A stretch of 34,191 nucleotides of DNA, from positions 1 to 34,191 of the IMG/VR virus record IMGVR_UViG_3300028676_000017. One strand, given 5' to 3'. This document shows positions 8,172 through 15,959 of this stretch, in pieces. The DNA comes from a virus. The position numbers were made by a program, and so were the translations under genes. Below the pieces are notes generated by a model that had not been told where the DNA came from, searched no databases, and saw only the letters and a program-made list of their open reading frames with translations. Numbering within the stretch: position 1 is the stretch's first letter; each line of letters begins with the position of its first letter.

Positions 8172-8269
8172 TCTACATTTCTCCCATCTTTATAGTCTTT
8201 GTAAGACTGATTTTTTTCCTCGTCTAGTTCCGAGTTGCCACCCTTTTATTCAGGATTTATACAATACAT
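8168..8269 (-). pseudogene. Small frame broken by an in-frame TAA
   Basis: After GGAGGGCC an ATG opens MYCINPE, then TAA, and the same frame continues KGGNSELDEEKNQSYKDYKD GRNVE to a TGA that overlaps the scaffold ATG. The good ribosome site, the coding-like downstream part and the coupled stop suggest a 33-codon gene interrupted by one nonsense change at codon 8 (a CAA-to-TAA change would do it). Confidence 0.3.
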
Positions 8270-8292
8270 GGCCCTCCATTTAGGACCTGAGA

Positions 8293-8568
8293 CTACTTTA
8301 TTACTTTCCAGTCTTTTGCAAGAATATCTGTCTGGCTTGCAAGCCAAGGTACTACTGTTCCTGTTACTGTTTTCATGGCTAAATATTCTCCATAAGGAAC
8401 CTGCTCGCCAAATTCTGTCTTGGAAATATCAGTTGTGGCTGGATGATTAGATGCTGGGACATGATATACAAACATTCCATTACCGTTCCATCCTTCTCTA
8501 GCTATTTTAAAACCCATTTCTGCAGCATATACAGCATATCCGAATGATAAGTTTACTAAATTTTCCAT
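8293..8568 (-). CDS. DUF2829-type small protein
   Basis: A 91-residue protein starting MENLVNLSFGYAVYAAEMG, with KIAREGWNGNGMFVYHVPAS and ending ASQTDILAKDWKVI. This is the layout of the DUF2829 family, widespread in phages and of unknown function (Trp/Gly-rich, W-N-G-N/K-G-M-x-V). The start at 8568 follows AAAGGATG; the open frame extends further upstream but without a ribosome site. It lies in the head operon between portal and scaffold, an unusual place for this family. Confidence 0.75.
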   Translation of the reverse strand: MENLVNLSFGYAVYAAEMGFKIAREGWNGNGMFVYHVPASNHPATTDISKTEFGEQVPYGEYLAMKTVTGTVVPWLASQTDILAKDWKVIK

Positions 8569-8569
8569 T

Positions 8570-8728
8570 TTAACATCCTTTCTTTGAACAATTCGCTGTT
8601 GGTTTTTTCTTTGTTGCAGGTTTCTTCTTAGTTGTCTGATTATTGACTGTAGGCGTTGGCGTTCCTGCATTCTTGGACCTTGCCGCCATCATAGCCATTA
8701 ACATATTAGGTACACTTTTCTTCGCCAT
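8570..8728 (-). CDS. Lysine-rich 52-residue protein
   Basis: It starts MAKKSVPNMLMAMMAARS one base after the portal stop, with AGGAGG inside the portal end. The second half is an unstructured Lys/Thr/Pro tail ending NCSKKGC. It could bind DNA or the scaffold, but nothing identifies it. Tight spacing on both sides argues that it is translated. Confidence 0.5.
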   Translation of the reverse strand: MAKKSVPNMLMAMMAARSKNAGTPTPTVNNQTTKKKPATKKKPTANCSKKGC

Positions 8729-8729
8729 T

Positions 8730-10988
8730 TTACTGATTTCCTCCTAGTGCTTTGACTTGTTCGGCTAAAGCCTCTGGATTTAAGTTTAATTCTATCATAA
8801 TCTCTTGCTGTTGCTGTGGGGTAGCATGAATAAATAATGCTAGTTCATCAGGAGACAACTTTCCATCTGCCTCTATCTGCTGAATCTGTTCCGGTGTTAA
8901 TCCTCCGGGGGCGGTTTCCGGGATTCCCTGTGGGTCCTGTGGGGCTTGTTCTGGTTCAGTCGATACATTCCCTTCCTGTGGTCCTACTGGCACCTGAGTG
9001 CCTGCTGGTGCCTCCTGTGGGGCTACCTGTTCAATAGGTTCTAGCTGGCCTCCCATTGCCATTAATTCCTTGTTCTGTTTTACCTTAGCATCGTTGCTCA
9101 GGCCGCCTTGACTTTTAATTCCCATCTGGTCCATAACCTGAATCTGTGCATCCTGTGGCAAGTCTTGGAATGAGATTTGGAATCTAGGCATATCCTTGAA
9201 TAAATAAGGCATACTCATCTGAGATTTAAAGAAGTTTTCTAGTCCATCCTTAATTTCCTTCTTATTAGGAAGGTCCAGAAGGTCAACCTGCGATTTTATC
9301 AAACTTACATTCTGGCTTGTGATAGGGTATTTAATTAATTCGCTCAATGCTTGCAGCGTGAATGACTTACTCTTGCTAACTCCCTCGCCTACCGCTATTT
9401 CAATATCTACTGTTGGGAAGTAATACACATTCTCGTCAAGAATCTTCTGTATTTCTTCATCAGTCTTGCCCTGTTCTACTCCCTTTGTAGCTAGTGCCTT
9501 GGCTTTTGCCTTGTCTGCTACCTTGTGATTGTCTGAATTGAATACTGTGGAATCATTAAAAGTACCATCATCCTGAGTTTCCTGCTGGCCACGAATCATT
9601 ATTACCCTGTCGGTGTTGTAAAATTCAAGTGCGGTCCAGTCGATAAGCTCATAAAGTTTCTCAAAACCTGTCAATCTGTCGGCCTTTTTAATGTTTTTTC
9701 TCATATCCGCTCTTTCGTTCATCATGGCTATACCGGATGCTGTAGTTACCTTGGTAGGTTCCAGTCCATTATTAGTTAAACTATTGCCTGTTGTTTCCTC
9801 GATTTTCTTGTGGATGAACTCAATCATCTGCAAAGCATTGAAATTTGTACCTAGGTTTCCTAGCCTCCTTATTCCCTCAATCCTATTGTCCTTCATCTTA
9901 ATCATGGCATTAGGACCTGTTGAAATAGTCTCACCTTCTGCAAGTGCGTTTGGCTCATAAACTATAATGTCTGCAGGCTGCATCATATCAATTAGGAGGG
10001 CTGACATAAATTCTCTGTCGGCTGCATCTACTAAATCTATGATTGTCTCTATTTCGCCTTTATCCCAAAAGCTCTGGTCTACTGGAATTTTGCAGTATTT
10101 GATAAAAGGATAACGCTGGTTTCCGCTGTTTCTAGTATTAATCCAATACTTAGGGATGTATTTAACTTCCTTAAAGTCTACCTGTATGCTGCAGGCTATG
10201 TCTCCTTCATCGTCTTTGTACCAATATTCGATTATCTGTACTGTATCATCTAGCATGGTCAAGTTGTTTTCTGACCTGTCGAATATTTCAGTATCTTTGA
10301 TAAATCCATTACTGCCGCATTCATCAATGATGGCTCCATAAATTCTTCTTGCTTTCCTTCTATGCTGCCTGTAGGAATAAATGATAAATTCGCAATCGTC
10401 AATATCATAAGCTGAGTGGTCCGGGAATATGTATGCTGGTGCCGGATTACCTATAACTATATCTCCTACATAGCCGAACCCTTTGATTGTGCCATCAAAC
10501 GCTACTTTCCAAAATGCGTTGCCTAGCTTGTTCAGGTTCCTTTCGTTCTCAGGAATCATCTGCTTGATTTTGTTGTTGTAGCAAATATACTCCATTACAG
10601 CTTGTCTTTCTTTGGCCTTGGCACTATCTTTATCATCGTCTCTGCCTCTAAATTCTGCCTGTGGGAGCGTTGCATCTATCTGGCTCTCTACCTGAATGAA
10701 GGGGTCCGGCAATACTGGCGGCACAAAGTTCCAGTTATTAGCTGCGATTAATTCCTCAATCTGCTTTTTAGTATAGTGTTCGTTATTGTAATACTCGTCT
10801 AGCCTTTTCCACTTAGTAACGGTCCCGGCCTTGTTGTTCTTTGAGGCATAAAAATCTTCTGAGCAACGATGTTCTCGGTCCTCTTGTGTGGCCATAGAAT
10901 AAATATTGTCTGCTGGTGCGTTTACCGCTTTTTTTACTGCCTTGGTTACTGCCTTTACTGTATCTTTAACTTTTCCCATCAAGCCCAT
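8730..10988 (-). CDS. Portal protein (P22-like)
   Basis: A 752-residue protein, close to the length of P22 gp1. The N-terminal part has WKRLDEYYNNEHYTKKQIEE and VLPDPFIQVESQIDATLPQAEFRG; the stem region has FWDKGEIETIIDLVDAADRE; the crown has GNSLTNNGLEPTKVTTASGIAMMNERADMR. The last 110 residues are Gln/Pro-rich and disordered. It forms the dodecameric DNA channel and the packaging-motor dock. Starts at 10988 or, nine bases in, at 10979 (TGATG overlap) are both possible. Confidence 0.85.
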   Translation of the reverse strand: MGLMGKVKDTVKAVTKAVKKAVNAPADNIYSMATQEDREHRCSEDFYASKNNKAGTVTKWKRLDEYYNNEHYTKKQIEELIAANNWNFVPPVLPDPFIQVESQIDATLPQAEFRGRDDDKDSAKAKERQAVMEYICYNNKIKQMIPENERNLNKLGNAFWKVAFDGTIKGFGYVGDIVIGNPAPAYIFPDHSAYDIDDCEFIIYSYRQHRRKARRIYGAIIDECGSNGFIKDTEIFDRSENNLTMLDDTVQIIEYWYKDDEGDIACSIQVDFKEVKYIPKYWINTRNSGNQRYPFIKYCKIPVDQSFWDKGEIETIIDLVDAADREFMSALLIDMMQPADIIVYEPNALAEGETISTGPNAMIKMKDNRIEGIRRLGNLGTNFNALQMIEFIHKKIEETTGNSLTNNGLEPTKVTTASGIAMMNERADMRKNIKKADRLTGFEKLYELIDWTALEFYNTDRVIMIRGQQETQDDGTFNDSTVFNSDNHKVADKAKAKALATKGVEQGKTDEEIQKILDENVYYFPTVDIEIAVGEGVSKSKSFTLQALSELIKYPITSQNVSLIKSQVDLLDLPNKKEIKDGLENFFKSQMSMPYLFKDMPRFQISFQDLPQDAQIQVMDQMGIKSQGGLSNDAKVKQNKELMAMGGQLEPIEQVAPQEAPAGTQVPVGPQEGNVSTEPEQAPQDPQGIPETAPGGLTPEQIQQIEADGKLSPDELALFIHATPQQQQEIMIELNLNPEALAEQVKALGGNQ

Positions 10989-11149
10989 CCTTTCCCAGCG
11001 AATCCTATTGTTTTGAATTGATAGTGTGGTGATTTAAAAACCCTTATAACTTCCTTGCCGCATTTAGGACATACTGGATATTCATCATTCATATTACATT
11101 CGTGGTCAAATTCCCCATGCTCCGGGCATTTGAAACATTTTACTACCAC
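10979..11149 (-). CDS. Zinc-ribbon protein (56 residues)
   Basis: A GTG start behind GGAGGTGGAGC gives VVVKCFKCPEHGEFDHECNM, then NDEYPVCPKCGKEVIRVF. The CFKC and CPKC pairs form a zinc ribbon like FmdB/phage zinc-ribbon proteins. It overlaps the upstream coiled-coil gene by 7 bases and ends inside the portal start (TGATG), so it is translationally coupled to portal. Its role in head assembly or packaging is unknown. Confidence 0.65.
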   Translation of the reverse strand: MVVKCFKCPEHGEFDHECNMNDEYPVCPKCGKEVIRVFKSPHYQFKTIGFAGKGWA

Positions 11150-11325
11150 CGCTCCACCTCCAATTTATCAATAAGTCTAGGTTTTAGTGTTTTGTTATCT
11201 ATGTCAATTAATTTGAGTTTAATATTCATCAGTTCATCCCGGATAGCTTTGTTTTCTTCCCGGACCTCTCTAATTTCATCTAGTAGCACCTGCTGCATAT
11301 CCAATATTTCTTTATTGCTTACCAT
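11143..11325 (-). CDS. Coiled-coil protein of 60 residues
   Basis: It starts MVSNKEILDMQQVLLDEIRE and is heptad-like throughout (REENKAIRDELMNIKLKLID). Its ATG overlaps the terminase stop (ATGGTAA), so expression depends on coupling. It might be a dimeric packaging accessory; no family is recognised. Confidence 0.55.
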   Translation of the reverse strand: MVSNKEILDMQQVLLDEIREVREENKAIRDELMNIKLKLIDIDNKTLKPRLIDKLEVERW

Positions 11326-13079
11326 CGGTTTACAGTTTCCTTTCTTCCTAGCCCTAATTTTTCAATCAGTTTTAGTTTTTTAGGTTTTGCCTCCGTTAAT
11401 AGTGTAAAGTTTTGCTGGCTACGGATTTCATTTGCTATCATATCTGACAAAAGAGCATCATCATGTTTTCCGCTTGCTGCATCAGGCCTACCATTATCAT
11501 CATATACGAATGTAGTACATTCTTCCAACATGACTATATCAGTAAATAGGTCAATGTTGTTCTCTATCAGGTCTATTGCCTTGTCGATTATGAGGGGGCG
11601 CGTATTCCCATCAGTTTTCCATCCGTATTTTTTCTGATATTCCTTGGAAAAATTATCATATTGTTGTCTCTGATACTGTCTAGGATATTGTAACCGCTGC
11701 AATTCTTCTATGGGGGCTGTGTTGAAGTTCATTTCTATTCCTATAAGTGCATCGTTGTAATACCTGCCTAAGCAATAGACTTGGTGTGTGTACGGTTTAC
11801 TGTTGCTTATCTGCCATCTTAATGTAGCTGCTCTTTTCCCGGTAATGTTATTGATTACTGTAGCAGTATAAAAGTCCTTGCCCTCTCCCTTTGTATCACC
11901 GCCTATTACATAGTGGTAGCCCGGCTGAACATCCTCATACATTGTGATTACTCCGGCCTTGTCTGGTGTCCATGTAATTTTTTCATCAATAATTTTGCCT
12001 TTAGTGTCTCCATTATCCCATTGAAAACTGAATCTACCTTTTGCTGGGGGCTCTGTACTATAAAGTTTTTTCAATTCTTCCAGTCTCATTTCAACTTTCT
12101 GAACCGGGAATACTGGCCGGCCTGTAGATAGGAATGCCTCTTTAGGATATGAAGGGTTCTCCTGTTTCATTAAATCTACACTACCGTTACAGTCATTTCT
12201 TAATTTCCATCTGTACCATTTTATCTGTGCTGCAGATAGATTGAATAGGTCCACTATGCTAGTTTCGTATTCGCTGAGATTAGACATTATTTCTCTTTCT
12301 TCTTCTTTAGTTTCGCATGGTATCTGGTAATCAATATAATCGTGCCATGCAAAAAACATTGGTACCCAGTCATTCTCTCCGGCAACCGCTGAATCCCACA
12401 ACTCTTTAAAAGCATTGTAGCCATTAGCTGTGCTCTCAATAATAACCATAGTTCCCGGTATAGAAGGTACCGCCTGCTGAATACCTGCAAGCTGTGTTTT
12501 TGGGTTCCCTTGATAAAATGCAAACTCTGATAAATGAACATAGTAAAAAGTATCGGACCTTCCTATACTGTCTGAACCTGCTGTCTGGATTTTAATCTTA
12601 CTGTTAAGGCCCTTCTTGTTGCCTTTATAAAATGAAGGTATGTCAAATATAAGCTCCTTTGCATTACTAGCCTTTTGTAGGGGCTTGATTTCCTCCGGTA
12701 AATTACCATACATATATTTTGCCTTGTCAAAGATAGCGGAGGTAGAATCGTCTCTGTGTGCTACTACCAAAGAGTTTCTGTTTTCCTGTGTAGCTGTCTT
12801 TTTTAATATCTTGGCCTGCGTGTAGGTAGATACTCCTTCCTGTCTCGCCTTTAATACTATTATTCTTGCTGGCTTACCTTGGAATGTTAGTTCCTCTATC
12901 TTAGCATCTATCTGTTGCTGTATTGCGTTGGGTTCAAAACATACTGCCTCACCGTTTTTGTTGACTATTTTTATGTATTCCTTGAAAAATAATAAGTCAT
13001 TCTCTAAGGCTGCGGCTCTGCGTTTTCGGGTTTCTATTTCTTTCAGGAGGGCTAGTTCTTTAATTAAATCTTCTCTCAT
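11319..13079 (-). CDS. terL: Terminase large subunit
   Basis: A 586-residue packaging motor. The ATPase half has Walker A KARQEGVST (77-85), Walker B FYYVHLSEFAF (178-188) and the coupling motif IIESTANG (213-220). The nuclease half has the acidic residues in GGDTKGEGKD (393-402), IGIEMNF (446-452) and KHDDALLSDMIA (538-549), an RNase-H-like fold. The protein translocates DNA into the head and cuts the concatemer. Its start overlaps an 18-codon frame that carries the ribosome site. Confidence 0.92.
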   Translation of the reverse strand: MREDLIKELALLKEIETRKRRAAALENDLLFFKEYIKIVNKNGEAVCFEPNAIQQQIDAKIEELTFQGKPARIIVLKARQEGVSTYTQAKILKKTATQENRNSLVVAHRDDSTSAIFDKAKYMYGNLPEEIKPLQKASNAKELIFDIPSFYKGNKKGLNSKIKIQTAGSDSIGRSDTFYYVHLSEFAFYQGNPKTQLAGIQQAVPSIPGTMVIIESTANGYNAFKELWDSAVAGENDWVPMFFAWHDYIDYQIPCETKEEEREIMSNLSEYETSIVDLFNLSAAQIKWYRWKLRNDCNGSVDLMKQENPSYPKEAFLSTGRPVFPVQKVEMRLEELKKLYSTEPPAKGRFSFQWDNGDTKGKIIDEKITWTPDKAGVITMYEDVQPGYHYVIGGDTKGEGKDFYTATVINNITGKRAATLRWQISNSKPYTHQVYCLGRYYNDALIGIEMNFNTAPIEELQRLQYPRQYQRQQYDNFSKEYQKKYGWKTDGNTRPLIIDKAIDLIENNIDLFTDIVMLEECTTFVYDDNGRPDAASGKHDDALLSDMIANEIRSQQNFTLLTEAKPKKLKLIEKLGLGRKETVNRW

Positions 13080-13132
13080 ATCTCTCCTTCATGTACATAG
13101 ACAAAGTAACTTTCACAGTTCTTCTTAGTCAT
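13076..13132 (-). CDS. 18-codon coupling frame before the large terminase
   Basis: An ATG overlapping the upstream stop (TAATG) opens MTKKNCESYFVYVHEGEI and ends at a TGA overlapping the terminase ATG (ATGA). The GAAGGAGAG terminase ribosome site is inside it. It may be only a translational bridge that ties terminase synthesis to the upstream gene. Confidence 0.35.
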   Translation of the reverse strand: MTKKNCESYFVYVHEGEI

Positions 13133-13401
13133 TACATCACCTTCTTTGCATTGTAGGTTTTCCATCTAGAATCATCCTTAGTCCATGAATACTTCTTGAG
13201 TTCATTTTCAAATATTCCCCAGAATCTATCATCGTCTTTAAAACTCATTAGTTTATCCGACTTCTTCCAAATGGTATAGCAGATACTTTTCTCGGTATGT
13301 CCTTCTTTCTCATATTCCTTCATTCGTGCCTTAACCTTATCCGTATAAACTACACCTATGTAATCAAAAGCCTGTAAATAACTTGTTATCTTTGTTGACA
13401 T
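13132..13401 (-). CDS. Unrecognised basic protein of 89 residues
   Basis: It starts MSTKITSYLQAFDYIGVVYT and is helical and charged, with FKDDDRFWGIFENELKKYSW near the C-terminus. It lies between the RepL-like gene and the large terminase, with a strong AAAGGAGG site. Position suggests a packaging accessory, but no known motif is visible. Confidence 0.6.
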   Translation of the reverse strand: MSTKITSYLQAFDYIGVVYTDKVKARMKEYEKEGHTEKSICYTIWKKSDKLMSFKDDDRFWGIFENELKKYSWTKDDSRWKTYNAKKVM

Positions 13402-13419
13402 ATCTAAGCCAACCTCCTT

Positions 13420-13938
13420 TTAATCTTCGTCTACAAGCAACATATAGCGTTCTATTACCCATGCTTGTAGTACTTTGTCCAACTGTTCTTTGCATATTAG
13501 GTATAAATCAAGGTTTATCCTGTTATTAGAGAAGTAATATAAAGGATTGAAATAGTATTCAGTAGTTCCTTTATTGTTGTGTTTAATGATAATACCTAAT
13601 TTATTCATCTTAGTAAGAAATCTTCTGCCTTGCCTTAATCCCAATTCTAGATATCCACTTATCTGTTCATCTGTATATGCTTTTATTCTCCCACCATTGC
13701 CCCTGTAAGCTATCATATTAGTATCTGCATATACTTTCTTCGTAAGCCTTGTAATCTTCCCTAATTCACTGTCTGTTAGTTCCTTTGGGTACTCAACATC
13801 TTGAAATGATTTAGTGTAGTCCTTCTTATTCCAGAACAAATATCCTTCATCATCTTCAAACACACTCTTGTATTTAGATATCTGTTCACTTAACAATTCT
13901 CCATTTGGATTAGTAAGCCTTGTTGTTTTAATGTTCAT
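13420..13938 (-). CDS. Winged-helix protein, RepL-like
   Basis: A 172-residue protein. Residues 55-125 (LTDSELGKITRLTKKV, then YTDEQISGYLELGLRQGRRF, MNKLGIIIKHN) look like a winged-helix DNA-binding domain followed by a beta-wing (EYYFNPLYYFSNNRINLDLY), as in Firmicutes RepL plasmid initiators and related phage regulators. Set between the two terminase genes, it is more likely a regulator of late genes or packaging than a replication initiator. A 10-bp inverted repeat lies 24 bases upstream of its start. Confidence 0.55.
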   Translation of the reverse strand: MNIKTTRLTNPNGELLSEQISKYKSVFEDDEGYLFWNKKDYTKSFQDVEYPKELTDSELGKITRLTKKVYADTNMIAYRGNGGRIKAYTDEQISGYLELGLRQGRRFLTKMNKLGIIIKHNNKGTTEYYFNPLYYFSNNRINLDLYLICKEQLDKVLQAWVIERYMLLVDED

Positions 13939-13961
13939 GATACATCTCCTCTACGATGCAC

Positions 13962-14000
13962 TTTTTTTGGTGCTAAATAGCTACTTTGATACCAAAAAAA
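13962..14000 (-). promoter_or_regulatory. 10-bp inverted repeat in the leader of the RepL-like gene
   Basis: Perfect arms TTTTTTTGGT (13962-13971) and ACCAAAAAAA (13991-14000) are separated by 19 bases. The A/T-rich arms suit either a protein operator or an RNA hairpin. It sits just upstream of the ribosome site of the winged-helix gene, so autoregulation is plausible. The remaining leader (14001-14150) is AT-rich with no other clear signal. Confidence 0.45.
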
Positions 14001-14150
14001 CGCCATTTCAAAATAGCACTTAGACTTGTTATATCAATGCTTTGCTCGTTTTGACCATGCAGATTTACCTTAGTGGTTATTACTAAATGTGCATGAAATT
14101 TATATATTATTTTTTTGTAATAGAGAAAACACTATTTATAATCTCATAAA

Positions 14151-14315
14151 TTACAGATTATCACCATCCCACATTGAAACAGGTGCTTGTTCTGCCATGC
14201 AACCTTTAAGATTATCTGCTTCATAATAAAGCGGACAATCAGAACAATCTTCTTTATGTAACTTACATTCTTCTCTGATTAGATGATATATAGTTATCGC
14301 TTCTTCTCTTGTCAT
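14151..14315 (-). CDS. Cysteine-rich protein of 54 residues
   Basis: It starts MTREEAITIYHLIREECKLH after AAGGAG, followed by KEDCSDCPLYYEADNLKGC. Four cysteines (C-x6-C-x2-C-x11-C) suggest a small zinc or disulfide-free metal site. The layout loosely resembles the small early proteins at 18310 and 21461 (acidic helix then C-S-x-C). The function is unknown. Confidence 0.6.
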   Translation of the reverse strand: MTREEAITIYHLIREECKLHKEDCSDCPLYYEADNLKGCMAEQAPVSMWDGDNL

Positions 14316-14711
14316 GGATTAGTCTCCTTTGTGTGAAAATGTGTTCGGTAGCTGGTAGAGGTATTTTTTTCGCTCCGCTCCCCGGCTTTGGTACCCGGTC
14401 TATGGGGGTGGGGGGGCCTGAACCTGAGCAATGGCACCGCCTCCCGGGTTCTGCTGCTGCTCCCTCCTGCCTTGGTTCTTCTGTTGTGTATGTATATATT
14501 ATTATGTGTCATGCTGCATACAATGAAACAAAGGGCCCGGCCTGCTGCCGCTGTTCTAATTGAGAATAGCCGCATTAATAGGGAGATATAGCACGATGCA
14601 CGATAATAGAAACGCTGCAAAGTCCGGGAACCGGTGGTATCACTCGCTTTGCAGTATGCGTTCCTATACAATGCGTTAAATGTTCATTTATCGTCATGTT
14701 TTAACGCTGGA
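14316..14711. other. 396-base noncoding, GC-rich intergenic region
   Basis: This gap between the small terminase stop and the 54-residue gene is unusually GC-rich for this phage (14370-14480 especially). It carries a G-run (14405-14417), a CTG/CTC-rich tract and a strong inverted repeat at 14615-14654. Open frames across it have arginine/serine/proline-rich noncoding composition and no ribosome site. It follows the small terminase in the transcript, so a packaging site or structured RNA is possible. Confidence 0.5.
14611..14662. repeat. Long hairpin CTGCAAAG...CTTTGCAG
   Basis: Perfect 8-bp arms at 14615-14622 and 14647-14654. The repeat extends outward with AACG/CGTT after a small bulge, and a CCGG-GAA-CCGG element lies inside the loop. 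It is right after the small terminase gene. It could be a terminator-like RNA structure without T-tract, a recombination site or part of a packaging site. Confidence 0.5.
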
Positions 14712-15203
14712 TTATTCCCCTTTGGCTGCTGCCTCTCGCATCTTCCGGACCTGCTCGGCTAGTTCCTCATCTGTCATATCAGTAATGTCTGCGTTTATGT
14801 TGGTGTTGATGCTCTCTACCTCCTGTTTATCTCTCCATCCGAAGTTATTCATCAGACTGAATTTTGCTCCGTTGCTGCCCTGTGAATCGTATAGCCTTTT
14901 CTCTGCGTATCGTTGGCATCTGGTCTTGGCCTGCGTAATCGCGTCTTGAAATTCTGACTTGCCTTCATATGTAATTAGCCCTTGCCTTGTATTGAATCCC
15001 AACGCTAACGCTAAGCCTGTGACTGTAGCAGGTTCCGCACCGATATAAACCGGCTGCCCCAGCTTGTCCATTACTACCTCATCATCTTTGTTCTTCAATA
15101 ATACGCCTTGACAGTCTTTGAAATACTTCTCAATCAATCCGGTTATTTGGTCAACGCTGCTATACATTGGCGGTCTACCTACCTTTGGTTCTTTATAACT
15201 CAT
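14712..15203 (-). CDS. terS: Terminase small subunit (gp3-like DNA-packaging protein)
   Basis: A 163-residue protein. It opens MSYKEPKVGRPPMYSSVDQI, then ATVTGLALALGFNTRQGLI and a C-terminal coiled segment (SLMNNFGWRDKQEVES, DITDMTDEELAEQVRKMREA). The VGRPP start, DNA-binding helix-turn-helix and FGW-x-DK motif match the GP3_package small-terminase family. It selects phage DNA and feeds the large subunit. ATG at 15203 is preferred over the upstream GTG because AAGGAG is 8 bases ahead. Confidence 0.8.
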   Translation of the reverse strand: MSYKEPKVGRPPMYSSVDQITGLIEKYFKDCQGVLLKNKDDEVVMDKLGQPVYIGAEPATVTGLALALGFNTRQGLITYEGKSEFQDAITQAKTRCQRYAEKRLYDSQGSNGAKFSLMNNFGWRDKQEVESINTNINADITDMTDEELAEQVRKMREAAAKGE

Positions 15204-15246
15204 TGGCTCCACTCCTTCCGTTAATGTGTGATTTCTTATCCCTTCT

Positions 15247-15276
15247 ATTATAGCAAAATAAAATCTTCCTTATCAA
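15247..15276 (-). promoter_or_regulatory. Candidate late promoter
   Basis: On the minus strand TTGATA (15271-15276), an 18-base spacer and TATAAT (15247-15252) lie about 45 bases before the small-terminase start. It would drive the whole packaging-head-tail operon. The rest of 15277-15413 is AT-rich and shows no other gene. Confidence 0.6.
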
Positions 15277-15413
15277 CTCCCCGGGCAAGCACTATTTTTT
15301 TATAATATCACGATGCTGCAAGCACATACCACATAAAAACCATGCGAACAAATAAGCAATATCAGCGGATGCAAGGCTCTTGAAAATTCTTTTAATTAAT
15401 TTGTAAATAATGC

Positions 15414-15442
15414 TTGACATCGTTACAACGGTGTTATACAAT
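15414..15442 (+). promoter_or_regulatory. Sigma-70-type promoter of the plus-strand operon
   Basis: TTGACA (15414-15419), exactly 17 bases, then TACAAT (15437-15442). A near-palindrome CGTTACAACG lies in the spacer, and GTTAC/GTAAC half-sites flank the -10, which may be repressor sites. Transcription would start near 15450, giving a leader of about 150 bases. Confidence 0.75.
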
Positions 15443-15532
15443 AAGCGTAACAAATAGAAACAGCATCAAAGCCGGTTTTGATTAAGACTTCCGGCAACCT
15501 GCTTGAAGGGGTTCAGTTCTTCAATGAGTTCT

Positions 15533-15557
15533 AATCAGTTATACCTTAAAGCTGATT
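15533..15557 (+). ncRNA. Leader hairpin 1 with CCTTAAA loop
   Basis: Perfect 6-bp stem AATCAG/CTGATT closes the 13-base loop TTATACCTTAAAG. It lies 43 bases before the ArdC-like start. The same loop core occurs in two more hairpins in this operon. Another stem, TTGAAG/CTTCAA at 15503-15524, precedes it. Confidence 0.6.
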
Positions 15558-15599
15558 TCCAATACTCAAATCAAATCAAATTAAACGGAGGCGGTAACA

Positions 15600-15881
15600 A
15601 TGAAGAATACTCAGTTAATAGCAATAGCCCTTGAAGAACAGCAGATTGATTTTGAATATGATGGAACAAATCTCAAAACTTATGCAGCATGGAAAGCATC
15701 AGGCTATCAAGTTAAAAAAGGCGAAAAAGCATTGTTGCAGGTTGGCCTCTGGACACCATGTAATTTTAAACAGGAATCAAAGGAAGGCGAAACAGTAACA
15801 GAGATTAAAGGTAAAAAAATGTATCTTAAAAAATCAAGTTTATTCAGCAGCAGCCAAGTGGAAGAAACAAAGACAGCATAA
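15600..15881 (+). CDS. ArdC-N-like ssDNA-binding domain protein
   Basis: A 93-residue protein. TYAAWKASGYQVKKGEKALL (about residues 28-47) and LWTPCNF match the core of the ArdC N-terminal domain (helix, G-x-x-V-x-K-G-E-K, strand). ArdC proteins bind single-stranded DNA and counter restriction. Only this domain is present; no metallopeptidase HExxH follows. First gene of the plus-strand operon, after a GGAGGCGG ribosome site and a structured leader. Confidence 0.6.
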   Translation: MKNTQLIAIALEEQQIDFEYDGTNLKTYAAWKASGYQVKKGEKALLQVGLWTPCNFKQESKEGETVTEIKGKKMYLKKSSLFSSSQVEETKTA

Positions 15882-15895
15882 TATAAAAGGTTCTA

Positions 15896-15918
15896 GAGGG
15901 TTCAACCTTAAAGCCCTC
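15896..15918 (+). ncRNA. Leader hairpin 2 with CCTTAAA loop
   Basis: Stem GAGGG/CCCTC closes the 13-base loop TTCAACCTTAAAG. It is between the first and second plus-strand genes. The stem sequence differs completely from hairpin 1, yet loop length and nine of thirteen loop bases (or more) are the same. Confidence 0.6.
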
Positions 15919-15959
15919 CCAAAGCTAAAAGCTAAATAATAAAAAGGATGGTGTCTAAA

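Noticed and set aside
13420-13938. Plasmid-type replication initiator that would make this a phage-plasmid
   Set aside because: The winged-helix resemblance is weak, iterons and partition genes are absent, and a separate replisome organizer is present.
14405-14417. G-quadruplex
   Set aside because: GGGGGTGGGGGGG gives at most three runs of three G; not a canonical four-run motif.
14611-14662. tRNA-like element
   Set aside because: The hairpin lacks a T-loop GGTTCGA-type motif, cloverleaf arms and an anticodon arm.
14312-14671. 119-residue minus-strand open frame across the GC-rich block
   Set aside because: No ribosome site, Arg/Ser/Pro-rich noncoding composition, and it overlaps the better-supported 54-residue gene.
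13953-15318. ACGATGC repeats as terminase binding sites
   Set aside because: The short motif also occurs inside unrelated genes (for example near 18617 and 24489), so it is not specific.
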